Shown: positions 13,865 to 21,442 of the stretch, piece after piece
Layout: every line of letters starts with the position of its first letter
How positions within the stretch are numbered: position 1 is the first letter of the stretch
Assembly: GCF_014656295.1 (NCBI RefSeq)
Contig: NZ_BNCD01000025.1
Coordinates: forward strand, 39,664-103,663
DNA from: Streptomyces sulfonofaciens
GTDB lineage: Bacteria > Actinomycetota > Actinomycetes > Streptomycetales > Streptomycetaceae
Direction of reading: 5' to 3'
Length of the DNA stretch: 64,000 nucleotides
Notes under the pieces: generated by a model
The model's database searches: none
Told to the model about the DNA's origin: nothing
What the model saw: only the letters and a program-made list of their open reading frames with translations
Made by a program: the position numbers and the translations under genes

Positions 13865-16611
13865 CGCGCGGAGGTTCCTTCCAGGAGTGCGGTCGGGCCG
13901 TTGCCCGCCGGGGCGGGTGCCGGAGGCCGGGTGCCCAGCGAGAGCAGGGGCAGGTCCGGCTTGATCTGGTCGCGCTCCGGGACGAAGCCGACCGTCGGGT
14001 CGGGCACGCCGGGCGCGTTGACGAAGGAGACGAAGCGGGCCAGCCGCTCCGGGTCGGCGAGCGTCTGCGCCCACTCGTCGCGGTAGTGGGACACGTGGTC
14101 GGCCATCAGCGCCTCCAACTCGGCGCAGATGCCGAGCGAGTCGTGCACGACCACGTCGCGCACGTGGTCGAGTCCGCCCTCGATCCGCTCCAGCCAGGCG
14201 GCGGTGCGCTCCAGGCGGTCCGCGGTGCGGATGTAGAACATCAGGAACCGGTCGATCAGCCGCACGAGATCGGCGTCGGAGAGGTCCTGGGCGAGCAGGT
14301 CGGCGTGCCGCGGGGTGGCGCCGCCGTTGCCGCCGACGTAGAGGTTCCAGCCGTCCGCCGTGGCGATCACGCCGAAGTCCTTCGACCGGGCTTCCGCGCA
14401 CTCGCGCTGGCAGCCGGAGACCGCGGACTTCAGCTTGTGCGGGGAGCGCAGCCCCCGGTAGCGCAGCTCCAGGTCGATCGCCATCCGCACCGAGTCCTGC
14501 ACCCCGTAACGGCACCAGGTCCGCCCCACGCAGGACTTCACCGTCCGCAGGGCCTTGCCGTACGCGTGCCCCGACTCGAAGCCCGCGTCGACCAGCCGCG
14601 CCCAGATGGCGGGAAGCTGCTCGACCCTGGCTCCGAACAGGTCGATACGCTGACCTCCCGTGATCTTGGTGTAGAGGCCGAAGTCCCGGGCCACCTCACC
14701 GATCACGATCAGCTTCTCGGGAGTGATCTCACCGCCGGGGATGCGCGGCACCACCGAGTACGACCCGTTCCTCTGGAGGTTGGCGAGGAAGTGGTCGTTG
14801 GTGTCCTGGAGCGCGGCCTGCTCACCGTCCAGGACGTAGCCGCTGGCGCCCAGCGCAGGGGCCAGCGAGGCGATGATGGAGGCGACCGCGGGCTTGCAGA
14901 CCTCGCAGCCCTCGCCGCCGCGCGCACCCTCGCGCCCGTGCCGGTCGAGCAGCTCCCTGAAGCCGGTGATGCGCAGGGCGCGCACGGTCTCGTAGAGCTC
15001 CTGGCGGGTCTGCGCGAAGCAGCCGCACAGGCCCTTGTCGACCTCGATGCCGCCCGCCTCCAGCTCGGCCGCGACCAGCCGGCCGAGTACCTGCACACAA
15101 CTGCCGCAACCGGTGCCGGCCCGGGTGCACTTCTTGACGTCGGGGACGGTGCCGCAGCCCTGCTCGGTGACGGCGGCACGGATGGCGCCCTTGGTGACGT
15201 TGTGGCAGGAGCAGATCACGGCCGTGTCCGGAAGCGCGGTGGGCCCGAGCACCGCGGGGCCGCCGGCGCCGGCCGGCAGCACCAGGCGCTCGGCGGGCAC
15301 CGGCGGCACGGAGCCGGTCATCGGCCGCAGCGTCCCGTACGCCTCCGCGTCGCCGACCAGGACACCGCCGAGCAGCGACCCGTCCGCGGCGATCACGAGC
15401 TTCCGGTAGACGCCGGAGCGTGAGTCGGCGTACACGACGTCGAGGCTGCCCTCCGCCGTGCCGTGCGCGTCGCCGAAGGACGCGACGTCCACACCGAGCA
15501 GTTTCAGCTTGGTGGAGGTGTCCGCGCCGGTGAACTCCGCGGGCGCCGTCGCCGTCCGCCCACCGGGTCCCGTGCCCGCGGCCGCGGCGATCGCGGCCGC
15601 GGCGGCCTGCGCCATCTCGTAGCCCGGCGCCACCAGGCCGTAGACCCGCCCGTCCACGGCCTGCGCGCACTCGCCGATGGCGAAGACGGCCGGGTCCGAG
15701 GTGCGGCACCGGGCGTCGACGGCGATGCCGCCCCGCTCGCCGACGGCGAGCCCGCACTCGCGTGCCAGCGCGTCCCTGGGCCGTACGCCAGCGGAGAAGA
15801 CCACCAGGTCGGTGGCCAGCTCGCTGCCGTCGGAGAGCCGCATCCCGGTGACCCGGCCGTCAGCACCGACGGTGATCTCCTGGGTGCCGGTACCGGTGTG
15901 CACGGTCAGGCCCATGCCCTCGATGGTGCGCAGCAGCGCGGCGCCGCCCGCCTCGTCGACCTGGACGGGCATCAGCCGGGGCGCGAACTCCACGATGTGC
16001 GTGGCGAGGCCGAGGCCCTGGAGCGCACCGGCCGCCTCCAGGCCGAGCAGCCCGCCGCCCACCACGGCGCCGCTCGCCCGGCCCTTCGCGTACTCCTCGA
16101 TGGCCAGCAGGTCCTCGACCGTCCGGTAGACGAAGCAGCCCGTCGCGTCCCGGCCCGGCACCGGCGGTACGAACGGGTACGAGCCGGTGGCCAGTACCAG
16201 CGTGTCGTACCCGACGACCCGGCCCGAGCGGGCGGTGACCGTGCGCGCCGCCCGGTCGACGCGCTCCGCCGGGTCGCCGAGCGCCAGCTCGATGCCGTGC
16301 CCGGCGAGGAAGGCGGGATCGGTGAGCGAGAGGTCCTGCGGGGTGCTTCCGGAGAAGTAGGAGGTGAGGCGGACACGGTCGTAGGCGGGGCGGGGCTCCT
16401 CGGCCAGCACGACCACCCGGTGGGTGCCGGTCAGGCCGAGTTCGGCCAGCGCCTCCAGGAACCGCTGGCCGACCATGCCGTGCCCGACGAGCACGAGGGT
16501 GGGACGGCCGGAGCGGTCGGCCCCGTGGGGCGTGCCGGTGTCCCCGCCGGGCGCGGGCGGGCCGCCGGGGCGCGCGCCGGGGGCCGGGTGCGTGTCCGTT
16601 TCCATGGGCAT
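13861..16611 (-). CDS. nirB: Assimilatory nitrite reductase [NAD(P)H] large subunit
   Basis: A 916-residue siroheme nitrite reductase, six-electron reduction of nitrite to ammonium. In order: an N-terminal linker of about 35 residues; an FAD/NAD(P)H module with LVLVGHGMVGQRFLEAL and GGGLLGLEAAGAL; a BFD-like [2Fe-2S] region with CSCHNVTKG...GTGCGSC; the nitrite/sulfite reductase ferredoxin-like half domain; and the siroheme/[4Fe-4S] motif CVGRTWC...CQREC. GGAGG lies 10 nt before ATG 16611, overlapping the end of the upstream reductase gene (3 nt between stop and start). It needs siroheme, consistent with the chelatase gene at 27849. Confidence 0.95.
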   Translation of the reverse strand: MPMETDTHPAPGARPGGPPAPGGDTGTPHGADRSGRPTLVLVGHGMVGQRFLEALAELGLTGTHRVVVLAEEPRPAYDRVRLTSYFSGSTPQDLSLTDPAFLAGHGIELALGDPAERVDRAARTVTARSGRVVGYDTLVLATGSYPFVPPVPGRDATGCFVYRTVEDLLAIEEYAKGRASGAVVGGGLLGLEAAGALQGLGLATHIVEFAPRLMPVQVDEAGGAALLRTIEGMGLTVHTGTGTQEITVGADGRVTGMRLSDGSELATDLVVFSAGVRPRDALARECGLAVGERGGIAVDARCRTSDPAVFAIGECAQAVDGRVYGLVAPGYEMAQAAAAAIAAAAGTGPGGRTATAPAEFTGADTSTKLKLLGVDVASFGDAHGTAEGSLDVVYADSRSGVYRKLVIAADGSLLGGVLVGDAEAYGTLRPMTGSVPPVPAERLVLPAGAGGPAVLGPTALPDTAVICSCHNVTKGAIRAAVTEQGCGTVPDVKKCTRAGTGCGSCVQVLGRLVAAELEAGGIEVDKGLCGCFAQTRQELYETVRALRITGFRELLDRHGREGARGGEGCEVCKPAVASIIASLAPALGASGYVLDGEQAALQDTNDHFLANLQRNGSYSVVPRIPGGEITPEKLIVIGEVARDFGLYTKITGGQRIDLFGARVEQLPAIWARLVDAGFESGHAYGKALRTVKSCVGRTWCRYGVQDSVRMAIDLELRYRGLRSPHKLKSAVSGCQRECAEARSKDFGVIATADGWNLYVGGNGGATPRHADLLAQDLSDADLVRLIDRFLMFYIRTADRLERTAAWLERIEGGLDHVRDVVVHDSLGICAELEALMADHVSHYRDEWAQTLADPERLARFVSFVNAPGVPDPTVGFVPERDQIKPDLPLLSLGTRPPAPAPAGNGPTALLEGTSAR

Positions 16612-16614
16612 GGC

Positions 16615-18237
16615 TCAGGAGCCTCCGTCGTTGGTGAGCAGGTGGAGCAGCGGGGCGCCGTTGCCACTGCCGCCGGTGCCGGTGCCGGTGCCGGTGTCGT
16701 CGTCGTAGAGCGCGTCGTCGGCCTCCCAGGCCCTGGCCAGCGCGCCGACGGTGCCCAGCTCGCCCAGCAGCACCCCGCCGGCCAGCCGGTCGCCGCGGAC
16801 GACGAGCTTGCGGTACGTGCCCCGGGTGGCGTCGGTGAGCTGGACGACGTCGTCACCGGGGCGCGGCTCGGGGTCGCCGAAGGCGGCCAGCTCCAGGTGG
16901 GCGGCGGGGGCCGCGGCCGGCGTGGTGGTCGTGGTGCTTCCGGTGTGCGCCGGGGTGCTTGCGGGGTACGACGTGTCCGCGGTGAGCGCCGTGTCCGCGG
17001 TCTCTGCGGTTCCGGTGGTCTCTGGGGTTCCGGTGGTCCTGATGGCGCCGGGGGTTCCGGTGGTCCGTGTGGGCCCCGGTGCGGCAGTGGCGCTCCCGGC
17101 TGCGGGGGCGTTCGCGGTGGTCGCGAGGGTGAGGCGGGTCAGGGCGCGGGTGCCGCGGTAGCGGACGGGCGGGTGGGGCGGGGTGAGCGCGCGGGCCAGC
17201 AACTCGGCCTGGTCGAGCGCGGCCGCGGCCAGACCGGGGACCTCGCCCGCGTGCTCCGCGCAGTCGCCGATGGCCCGGATGTGCGGGTCGCAGGTGCGCA
17301 GCTCGTCGTCCACGACGATGCCGCGGCGCACCTGGAGACCGGCGTCGGCCGCCAGGCCGGTACGCGGCCGCACCCCGCAGGCGAGCACCAGCAGATCGGT
17401 GCCGAGCACATAGCCGTCGGCCAGTTCCACGCTGCGCACCGCCCCCGCCTCGACGCCCACGCCGCGCACCCGGCACGCGGTGTGCACCTCCACGCCGAGT
17501 CCCTTCAGATGCCGGTCCACCAGGCGCCCTGACGCCGGGTCGAGCTGGCGCTCCATCAGGTGCTCGGCCTGCTGGGCCAGCACCACGCCGGCGCCCCTGC
17601 GGGCCAGTGCCCCGGCCGCGGAGACCCCGAGCAGCCCGCCGCCCACGACCACCGCCCGGACCCCGGGCCGCACCGCGGCGGACAGGGCGAGGCAGTCGTC
17701 GAGGGTGCGGAAGGCGTGCACACCGCGGGGGAGCGCGGCGGCGCCCGGGGTGAGCAGGCCCCGCAGCGGCGGCAGCACCGGGTTGGAGCCGGTGGCGAGG
17801 ACGAGCGTGCCGTACGGGACCACGGTGCCGTCCGCACAGTGCACGGCCCGGCGCGCCCGGTCGATGCGGGTGGCGCGGGTGCGCAGGAAGGTGCCGTGCG
17901 GCCGGGGCAGCGCGATGACCTCGGGGCCGTAGCGGTGCGCGAGGACCTCGGCGAGCAGGACGCGGTTGTACGGGGCGTGGGGTTCGTCGCCGATGAGGAC
18001 GACGCCGGACCCGGGGCCCCGCGCGGCACCGGAGCCGGTGCCCGAACCGGCTCCGGTGCCGGTGCCGGGTGCCGCGGTCGGGCCGGCAGGCTCGCCGAGC
18101 CGTTGGGCGAGGTGCACCCCGGCGAGTCCGGCACCTATGACCACGAAGGGTGCGGTGGGTGCGGATCCGGGTGCGGGTGCGCTGGTGCCCGGCGCGCGCT
18201 GCGCCCCGGGCGCCTGCGGTGGCGGTTGCGGCGGCAT
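16615..18237 (-). CDS. FAD/NAD(P)-dependent oxidoreductase of the nitrite reductase operon
   Basis: A 540-residue flavoprotein resembling the N-terminal half of NirB; annotated nirB1 or NasB-like in other actinomycetes. It has VVIGAGLAGVHLAQRL (FAD), LVLATGSNPVLPPL, GGGLLGVSAAGALARRG (NAD(P)), and RAIGDCAEHAG. Two low-complexity insertions stand out: a Gly/Thr/Ser linker splitting the first Rossmann unit (about residues 53-75) and a long Thr/Ala/Pro tract (about 375-445). It probably supplies electrons for nitrite or nitrate reduction. The start ATG 18237 fits the shared nitrogen promoter pattern (CACGCT 6 nt upstream, GlnR-like array 22 nt upstream). Confidence 0.85.
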   Translation of the reverse strand: MPPQPPPQAPGAQRAPGTSAPAPGSAPTAPFVVIGAGLAGVHLAQRLGEPAGPTAAPGTGTGAGSGTGSGAARGPGSGVVLIGDEPHAPYNRVLLAEVLAHRYGPEVIALPRPHGTFLRTRATRIDRARRAVHCADGTVVPYGTLVLATGSNPVLPPLRGLLTPGAAALPRGVHAFRTLDDCLALSAAVRPGVRAVVVGGGLLGVSAAGALARRGAGVVLAQQAEHLMERQLDPASGRLVDRHLKGLGVEVHTACRVRGVGVEAGAVRSVELADGYVLGTDLLVLACGVRPRTGLAADAGLQVRRGIVVDDELRTCDPHIRAIGDCAEHAGEVPGLAAAALDQAELLARALTPPHPPVRYRGTRALTRLTLATTANAPAAGSATAAPGPTRTTGTPGAIRTTGTPETTGTAETADTALTADTSYPASTPAHTGSTTTTTPAAAPAAHLELAAFGDPEPRPGDDVVQLTDATRGTYRKLVVRGDRLAGGVLLGELGTVGALARAWEADDALYDDDTGTGTGTGGSGNGAPLLHLLTNDGGS

Positions 18238-18259
18238 GTCCCGAGCGTGCGGCGCTGGT

Positions 18260-18297
18260 GTTACCCGGTGGCATCCCCGCTGTTTCCCGCGCGGAAC
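18260..18297 (-). promoter_or_regulatory. GlnR-like box upstream of the nitrite reductase operon
   Basis: On the minus strand GTTCC-N6-GAAAC-N6-GATGC-N6-GTAAC keeps exact 11-bp periodicity and resembles the actinomycete GlnR consensus GTnAC-N6-GAAAC repeats. It ends 22 nt before ATG 18237. CACGCT at -12 to -7 relative to the ATG is the likely -10 of a leaderless transcript. GlnR control of nirB is known in streptomycetes. Confidence 0.65.
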
Positions 18298-18490
18298 GCT
18301 GCGCTCAGCGGGCGGGGGAGCGGGATGTGAGGCGGCGCGCAGGACCGCGCGCCCGGCCGTGGCAGGCTCCGGTCCTGCACTGTCCCGCGGGGGACTGCCG
18401 CTCCCACCTGTGGTCCGCGCTCGGTGGCCATCGTCCGCGGGGGCCGTGCGCGCACCGCCCGGCGGCTCCTGCCGGGGCCCGGGGCCCGCC

Positions 18491-19192
18491 TCACGTGGGG
18501 CGTGGCCCGCCGGGGGGCGGGGAACCGCGCGCCCCGCTGAGCCGGGTGCCGCTGAGCCGGGTGCCGCCCGGCCGCGCGCCCGTGAGGTGGGCGAACACCA
18601 CCACGTTGCCCCGGTACCCGGTCCGCTCCGAATAGCCGCCGCCGCACGTGATCACCCTCAGCTCGGGCCGCCGCGCGGCGCCGTACACCTTGGCGTCCGG
18701 GAAGTTCTCGGTGTCGTAGACCTCGACGGCGTCCACTGTGAACACCGCCACGGTGCCGTCCCGGCGCTCCACCTCGACCGTGCTGCCCTTCCTGAGCGCG
18801 CCCAGGCCGAAGAAGACGGCGGGTCCTTCGGCGTTGTCGACGTGCCCGGCGACGATGGCGGTGCCCGTGGCACCGGGCACCGTGCCGTCCTCGTACCAGC
18901 CGGCGAGGTTCCTGCGCTGCGGCGGTGGGACGGCGAGGCTCCCGCGCGGGGTGAGGCCGAGCCCGGCCAGCGGGGCGTCCACACCGATCGCCGGGATGCG
19001 TATCCGCTCCGGTGCCACGGGGGCGAGCGGAGCCGCGGCAGGGCCGGCCGGGGCGCCGGCGGAGGGGGCGGCCTGCGCTGCCGAGGGCTGGGGCGGGGGA
19101 TGGCCCCGGGTGCCGCTGCCCAGCAGCCAGGCGCCGGTGCCCAGGGCGGTCACGCTGACGGTGGCTATGAGTACGGTGCTGGTCCTGGCCAT
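18491..19192 (-). CDS. Class F sortase
   Basis: A 233-residue membrane-anchored transpeptidase. It has one N-terminal hydrophobic segment (residues about 6-24), a Pro/Ala-rich stalk, then the sortase barrel. IRIPAIGVDAPLAGLGL is the class F entry motif. Catalytic His is near residue 117 in IVAGHVDN, Cys near 183 in LRVITCGG, with a downstream Arg before NVVVFAHL. GGAAGGGAG precedes ATG 19192. The gene follows the small exported protein by 25 nt, a pairing common in Streptomyces, but no LPXTG substrate is in view. The C-terminus has a GTRLSGTRLSG repeat. Confidence 0.88.
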   Translation of the reverse strand: MARTSTVLIATVSVTALGTGAWLLGSGTRGHPPPQPSAAQAAPSAGAPAGPAAAPLAPVAPERIRIPAIGVDAPLAGLGLTPRGSLAVPPPQRRNLAGWYEDGTVPGATGTAIVAGHVDNAEGPAVFFGLGALRKGSTVEVERRDGTVAVFTVDAVEVYDTENFPDAKVYGAARRPELRVITCGGGYSERTGYRGNVVVFAHLTGARPGGTRLSGTRLSGARGSPPPGGPRPT

Positions 19193-19217
19193 GCCGCTCC
19201 CTTCCGTCCGTCCGCAC

Positions 19218-19730
19218 TCAGAGCGCGTCGCCCCGCACCCGTCGGTGCAGCAGCCAGGTGCCGCCCGCCGCCGCCACCCCGAGCGCCGCGATGCCGCCTG
19301 CGGTGCGCACCGGATCGGGCCCCAGCGCCCCGCCGACACCTGTCGCCACATGGCCCTTCGGCGGTGCCCCGTACCCGGCGGCCGCCTGCATGACCGCCAG
19401 GTCGCCGCTCACCCGCGTACGGTCCTGGCAGGTCGCGACGATCTCGTAGGTGCCGGGCTGCGCCGTCCGGGGCACCGTGAAGCGGCCCGTCTGGCGCCCG
19501 GCACCGGGCGCCAGCGCGAACCTGCCGGCCCCCACCGTGCTGGCGTCGCCCGTCGCCATGCCGCCCGCGCCGCACGCGGCGGTGTGCACCGTGACCGTGG
19601 CACCGGGCGCGGCGCTGAACGGCGACACCTGAAGGCCGTCGGGGCCCGCGGCGGGCGCGGGTGCCGCCGCGGCCAGGCCCGTCACGGCGGCGGCGAGGAA
19701 GGACGCGGTCAGTAGGCGGGCTGTGCGCAT
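19218..19730 (-). CDS. Small exported membrane-anchored protein, sortase partner
   Basis: A 170-residue protein with a Sec signal peptide (MRTARLLTASFLAAAVTGLAAA, cleavage near 28). It has an Ig-like beta domain with two Cys (near residues 52 and 101) and a C-terminal hydrophobic helix followed by HRRVRGD, i.e. anchored with its domain outside. GAGGAG lies upstream of ATG 19730. It is co-transcribed with the class F sortase 25 nt downstream. No LPXTG motif is visible, so it is more likely a partner than a classical substrate. Function unknown. Confidence 0.75.
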   Translation of the reverse strand: MRTARLLTASFLAAAVTGLAAAAPAPAAGPDGLQVSPFSAAPGATVTVHTAACGAGGMATGDASTVGAGRFALAPGAGRQTGRFTVPRTAQPGTYEIVATCQDRTRVSGDLAVMQAAAGYGAPPKGHVATGVGGALGPDPVRTAGGIAALGVAAAGGTWLLHRRVRGDAL

Positions 19731-19985
19731 GGTGCTCGCTCCTCGGAGGGGGCACGGCCCGCGGCACCCCCGAGGTGCCGCTGCGTCGGTCGCGCCCCTG
19801 CCCTACCGAGGTAAGTGCCAGTCGGCCGTGCCCGCCTCCCGTGTGCGGCCCAAAGGACCTGCCGCCGCACGGCACCTGACAGGGCGACAGATACGTTTGA
19901 GCAGGTCACGGCGGGTGCACCGGGCGGGCTCCGAAGTAGGACGTGGACGGCTGTGAACGGGTGACCGGCGCCGCGGCCGCCCGCC

Positions 19986-20444
19986 TCACTCCTCCATCAG
20001 CCGCCGCGGGCCCGGGCCGCGGGTGGACAGCTCGTCGTACGGATTGGACAGCGCACAGCGGTCGAGGGAGAGGCAGCCGCAGCCGATGCAGTCGCTGAGG
20101 TTGTCGCGCAGGCGCTGGAGGGCGCGGATCCGCGCGTCCAGGTCGGAGCGCCAGCACGCGGAGATGCGGGCCCAGTCCTCCTGGGTCGGAGTCCTGTCGT
20201 CCGGCAGCAGGCCCAGCACCTCGCGGATCGCGGCGAGGGAGATGCCGAGCCGCTGCGAGGTGCGCACGAAGGCCACCCGGCGCAGCGTGTCGCGGGTGTA
20301 GCGGCGCTGGTTGCCTGCGGTGCGGCGGCTGTGGATGAGGCCTTCGCGCTCGTAGAAGCGCAGGGCAGAGGTGGCGACGCCGCTGCGCTCCGCGAGCTCT
20401 CCCACGGTGAGTTCCCTGGCGTTCGGTGTGAGGTGCGTCGACAT
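19986..20444 (-). CDS. soxR: SoxR-type redox-sensing MerR regulator
   Basis: A 152-residue MerR-family activator. The winged helix is at residues about 12-80 (LTVGELAERSGVATSALRFYE then REGLI), followed by a dimerisation helix. The [2Fe-2S] motif CIGCGCLSLDRC holds Cys119, Cys122, Cys124 and Cys130. In streptomycetes SoxR responds to redox-active metabolites rather than superoxide. It is divergent from an FMN reductase, a known kind of SoxR target. TACATT lies exactly 6 nt before ATG 20444 with TTCAAG 18 bp further, so the message is probably leaderless and the promoter overlaps the operator dyad. Confidence 0.92.
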   Translation of the reverse strand: MSTHLTPNARELTVGELAERSGVATSALRFYEREGLIHSRRTAGNQRRYTRDTLRRVAFVRTSQRLGISLAAIREVLGLLPDDRTPTQEDWARISACWRSDLDARIRALQRLRDNLSDCIGCGCLSLDRCALSNPYDELSTRGPGPRRLMEE

Positions 20445-20470
20445 CTCGCCAATGTAACCTCGTCACGCGC

Positions 20471-20501
20471 TTGACTTGAAGCGTCCTTCAAGTTGGAGGC
20501 T
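20471..20501 (+). promoter_or_regulatory. MerR/SoxR-type promoter with 19-bp spacer
   Basis: TTGACT (20471-20476), a 19-bp spacer, then GAGGCT (20496-20501). The dyad ACTTGAA-N6-TTCAAGT (20474-20493) lies across the spacer. Over-long 19-bp spacers with a central dyad are the hallmark of MerR-family activation by DNA twisting. The same dyad overlaps the -35 of divergent soxR. Confidence 0.65.
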
Positions 20502-20508
20502 CCCCGTC

Positions 20509-21210
20509 ATGCAGACCACCGACACTCCGACGCCGACGTCCGCGCCCACTTCCGCGACGTCGACCGCTCCGACTGCTTCGACCGCTTCGACCGCCACGGT
20601 CCCCGCGCCGGGGTCCGGCTCCGCGCCGGGCGCCCTTCCGATCCGGACCGCCGTGGTCATCGGCAGCAACCGCGACGGGCGCTTCGGGCCCGTCGTGGCC
20701 GACTGGCTGCTGTCCCGGCTGAGACCGCGCGCCGACCTCGACGTCGACGTGATCGATCTGGCCGCGACCGACCTGCCCACGGCCCTGACCTCACGCCCCT
20801 CCCCGGACGTGGCGGCCGAACTGGCCCGGGTCAGCCCGAAGCTCGCCGCCGCCGACGCCTTCGTCGTGCTCACCCCCGAGTACAACCACTCCTACCCGGC
20901 CGCGCTGAAGAGCCTCATCGACTGGCACTACGCGGAGTGGCAGGCCAAGCCCGTCGCACTGGTCTCCTACGGAGGCGTCTCCGGCGGCCTGCGTGCCGTG
21001 GAGCACCTGCGGCAGGTCTTCGCGGAGCTGCACGCCGTCACGATCCGCGACACCGTCTCCTTCCACAACGCGGGCAGCCACTTCGACGAGGAGGGCCGCC
21101 ACCGCGACCCGGCCGTGGCGGACGCGGCCGCTCGGCGCATGGTGGACCAGCTCGTGTGGTGGGCGAGGGCACTGCGCACGGCCAAGGAGGAGCATCCGTA
21201 CACGGCATGA
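20509..21210 (+). CDS. NAD(P)H-dependent FMN reductase
   Basis: A 233-residue flavodoxin-fold reductase. After a Thr/Ser/Ala/Pro tail of about 45 residues, IRTAVVIGSNRDGRFGP forms the FMN phosphate loop, and VVLTPEYNHSYPAALKSLIDW is the SsuE/chromate-reductase-type signature. It probably reduces FMN or quinone-like compounds. As far as I recall its counterpart in S. coelicolor is a SoxR regulon member; here it faces the soxR gene across a SoxR-like promoter. GGAGG lies 9 nt before ATG 20509, but GAGGCT is also at -10 distance, so leaderless initiation is possible. Confidence 0.88.
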   Translation: MQTTDTPTPTSAPTSATSTAPTASTASTATVPAPGSGSAPGALPIRTAVVIGSNRDGRFGPVVADWLLSRLRPRADLDVDVIDLAATDLPTALTSRPSPDVAAELARVSPKLAAADAFVVLTPEYNHSYPAALKSLIDWHYAEWQAKPVALVSYGGVSGGLRAVEHLRQVFAELHAVTIRDTVSFHNAGSHFDEEGRHRDPAVADAAARRMVDQLVWWARALRTAKEEHPYTA

Positions 21211-21302
21211 GGGCGCCCACGGCATGCGGGCGCCGCCGGGGCGCGGAGCGGCCGGCCCGGTACGAGTGTCCCCGGTCCGGCGCAAGGCGACCGCCCCGGC
21301 AC

Positions 21303-21343
21303 AGGGCGACCGCCCCGGCTCATCGGGCCGGGGCGGTCGCCCT
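21303..21343. terminator. Strong bidirectional hairpin terminator
   Basis: A perfect 17-bp stem (21303-21319 with 21327-21343) and a 7-nt loop between the convergent FMN reductase and M4 protease genes. A direct copy of the left arm core (GGCGACCGCCCCGGC) sits just upstream at about 21286-21300. Confidence 0.8.
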
Positions 21344-21344
21344 C

Positions 21345-21438
21345 GGTGGTGCGTGGCGTGCGCGTGCGGTGCGTGTGCGTGTGCGTGCGTGCCGTGTGCG
21401 TGCGTGCCGTGCGCGTGCGTGCCGTGCGTGTGCGCGGT
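21345..21438. repeat. Alternating GTGCGTGC tract
   Basis: About 90 bp of degenerate GTGCGT/GCGTGC units ending just before the protease stop codon. The tract is largely alternating purine-pyrimidine, so it could adopt Z-form DNA. It is non-coding on both strands as far as seen. Confidence 0.7.
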
Positions 21439-21442
21439 GGGG

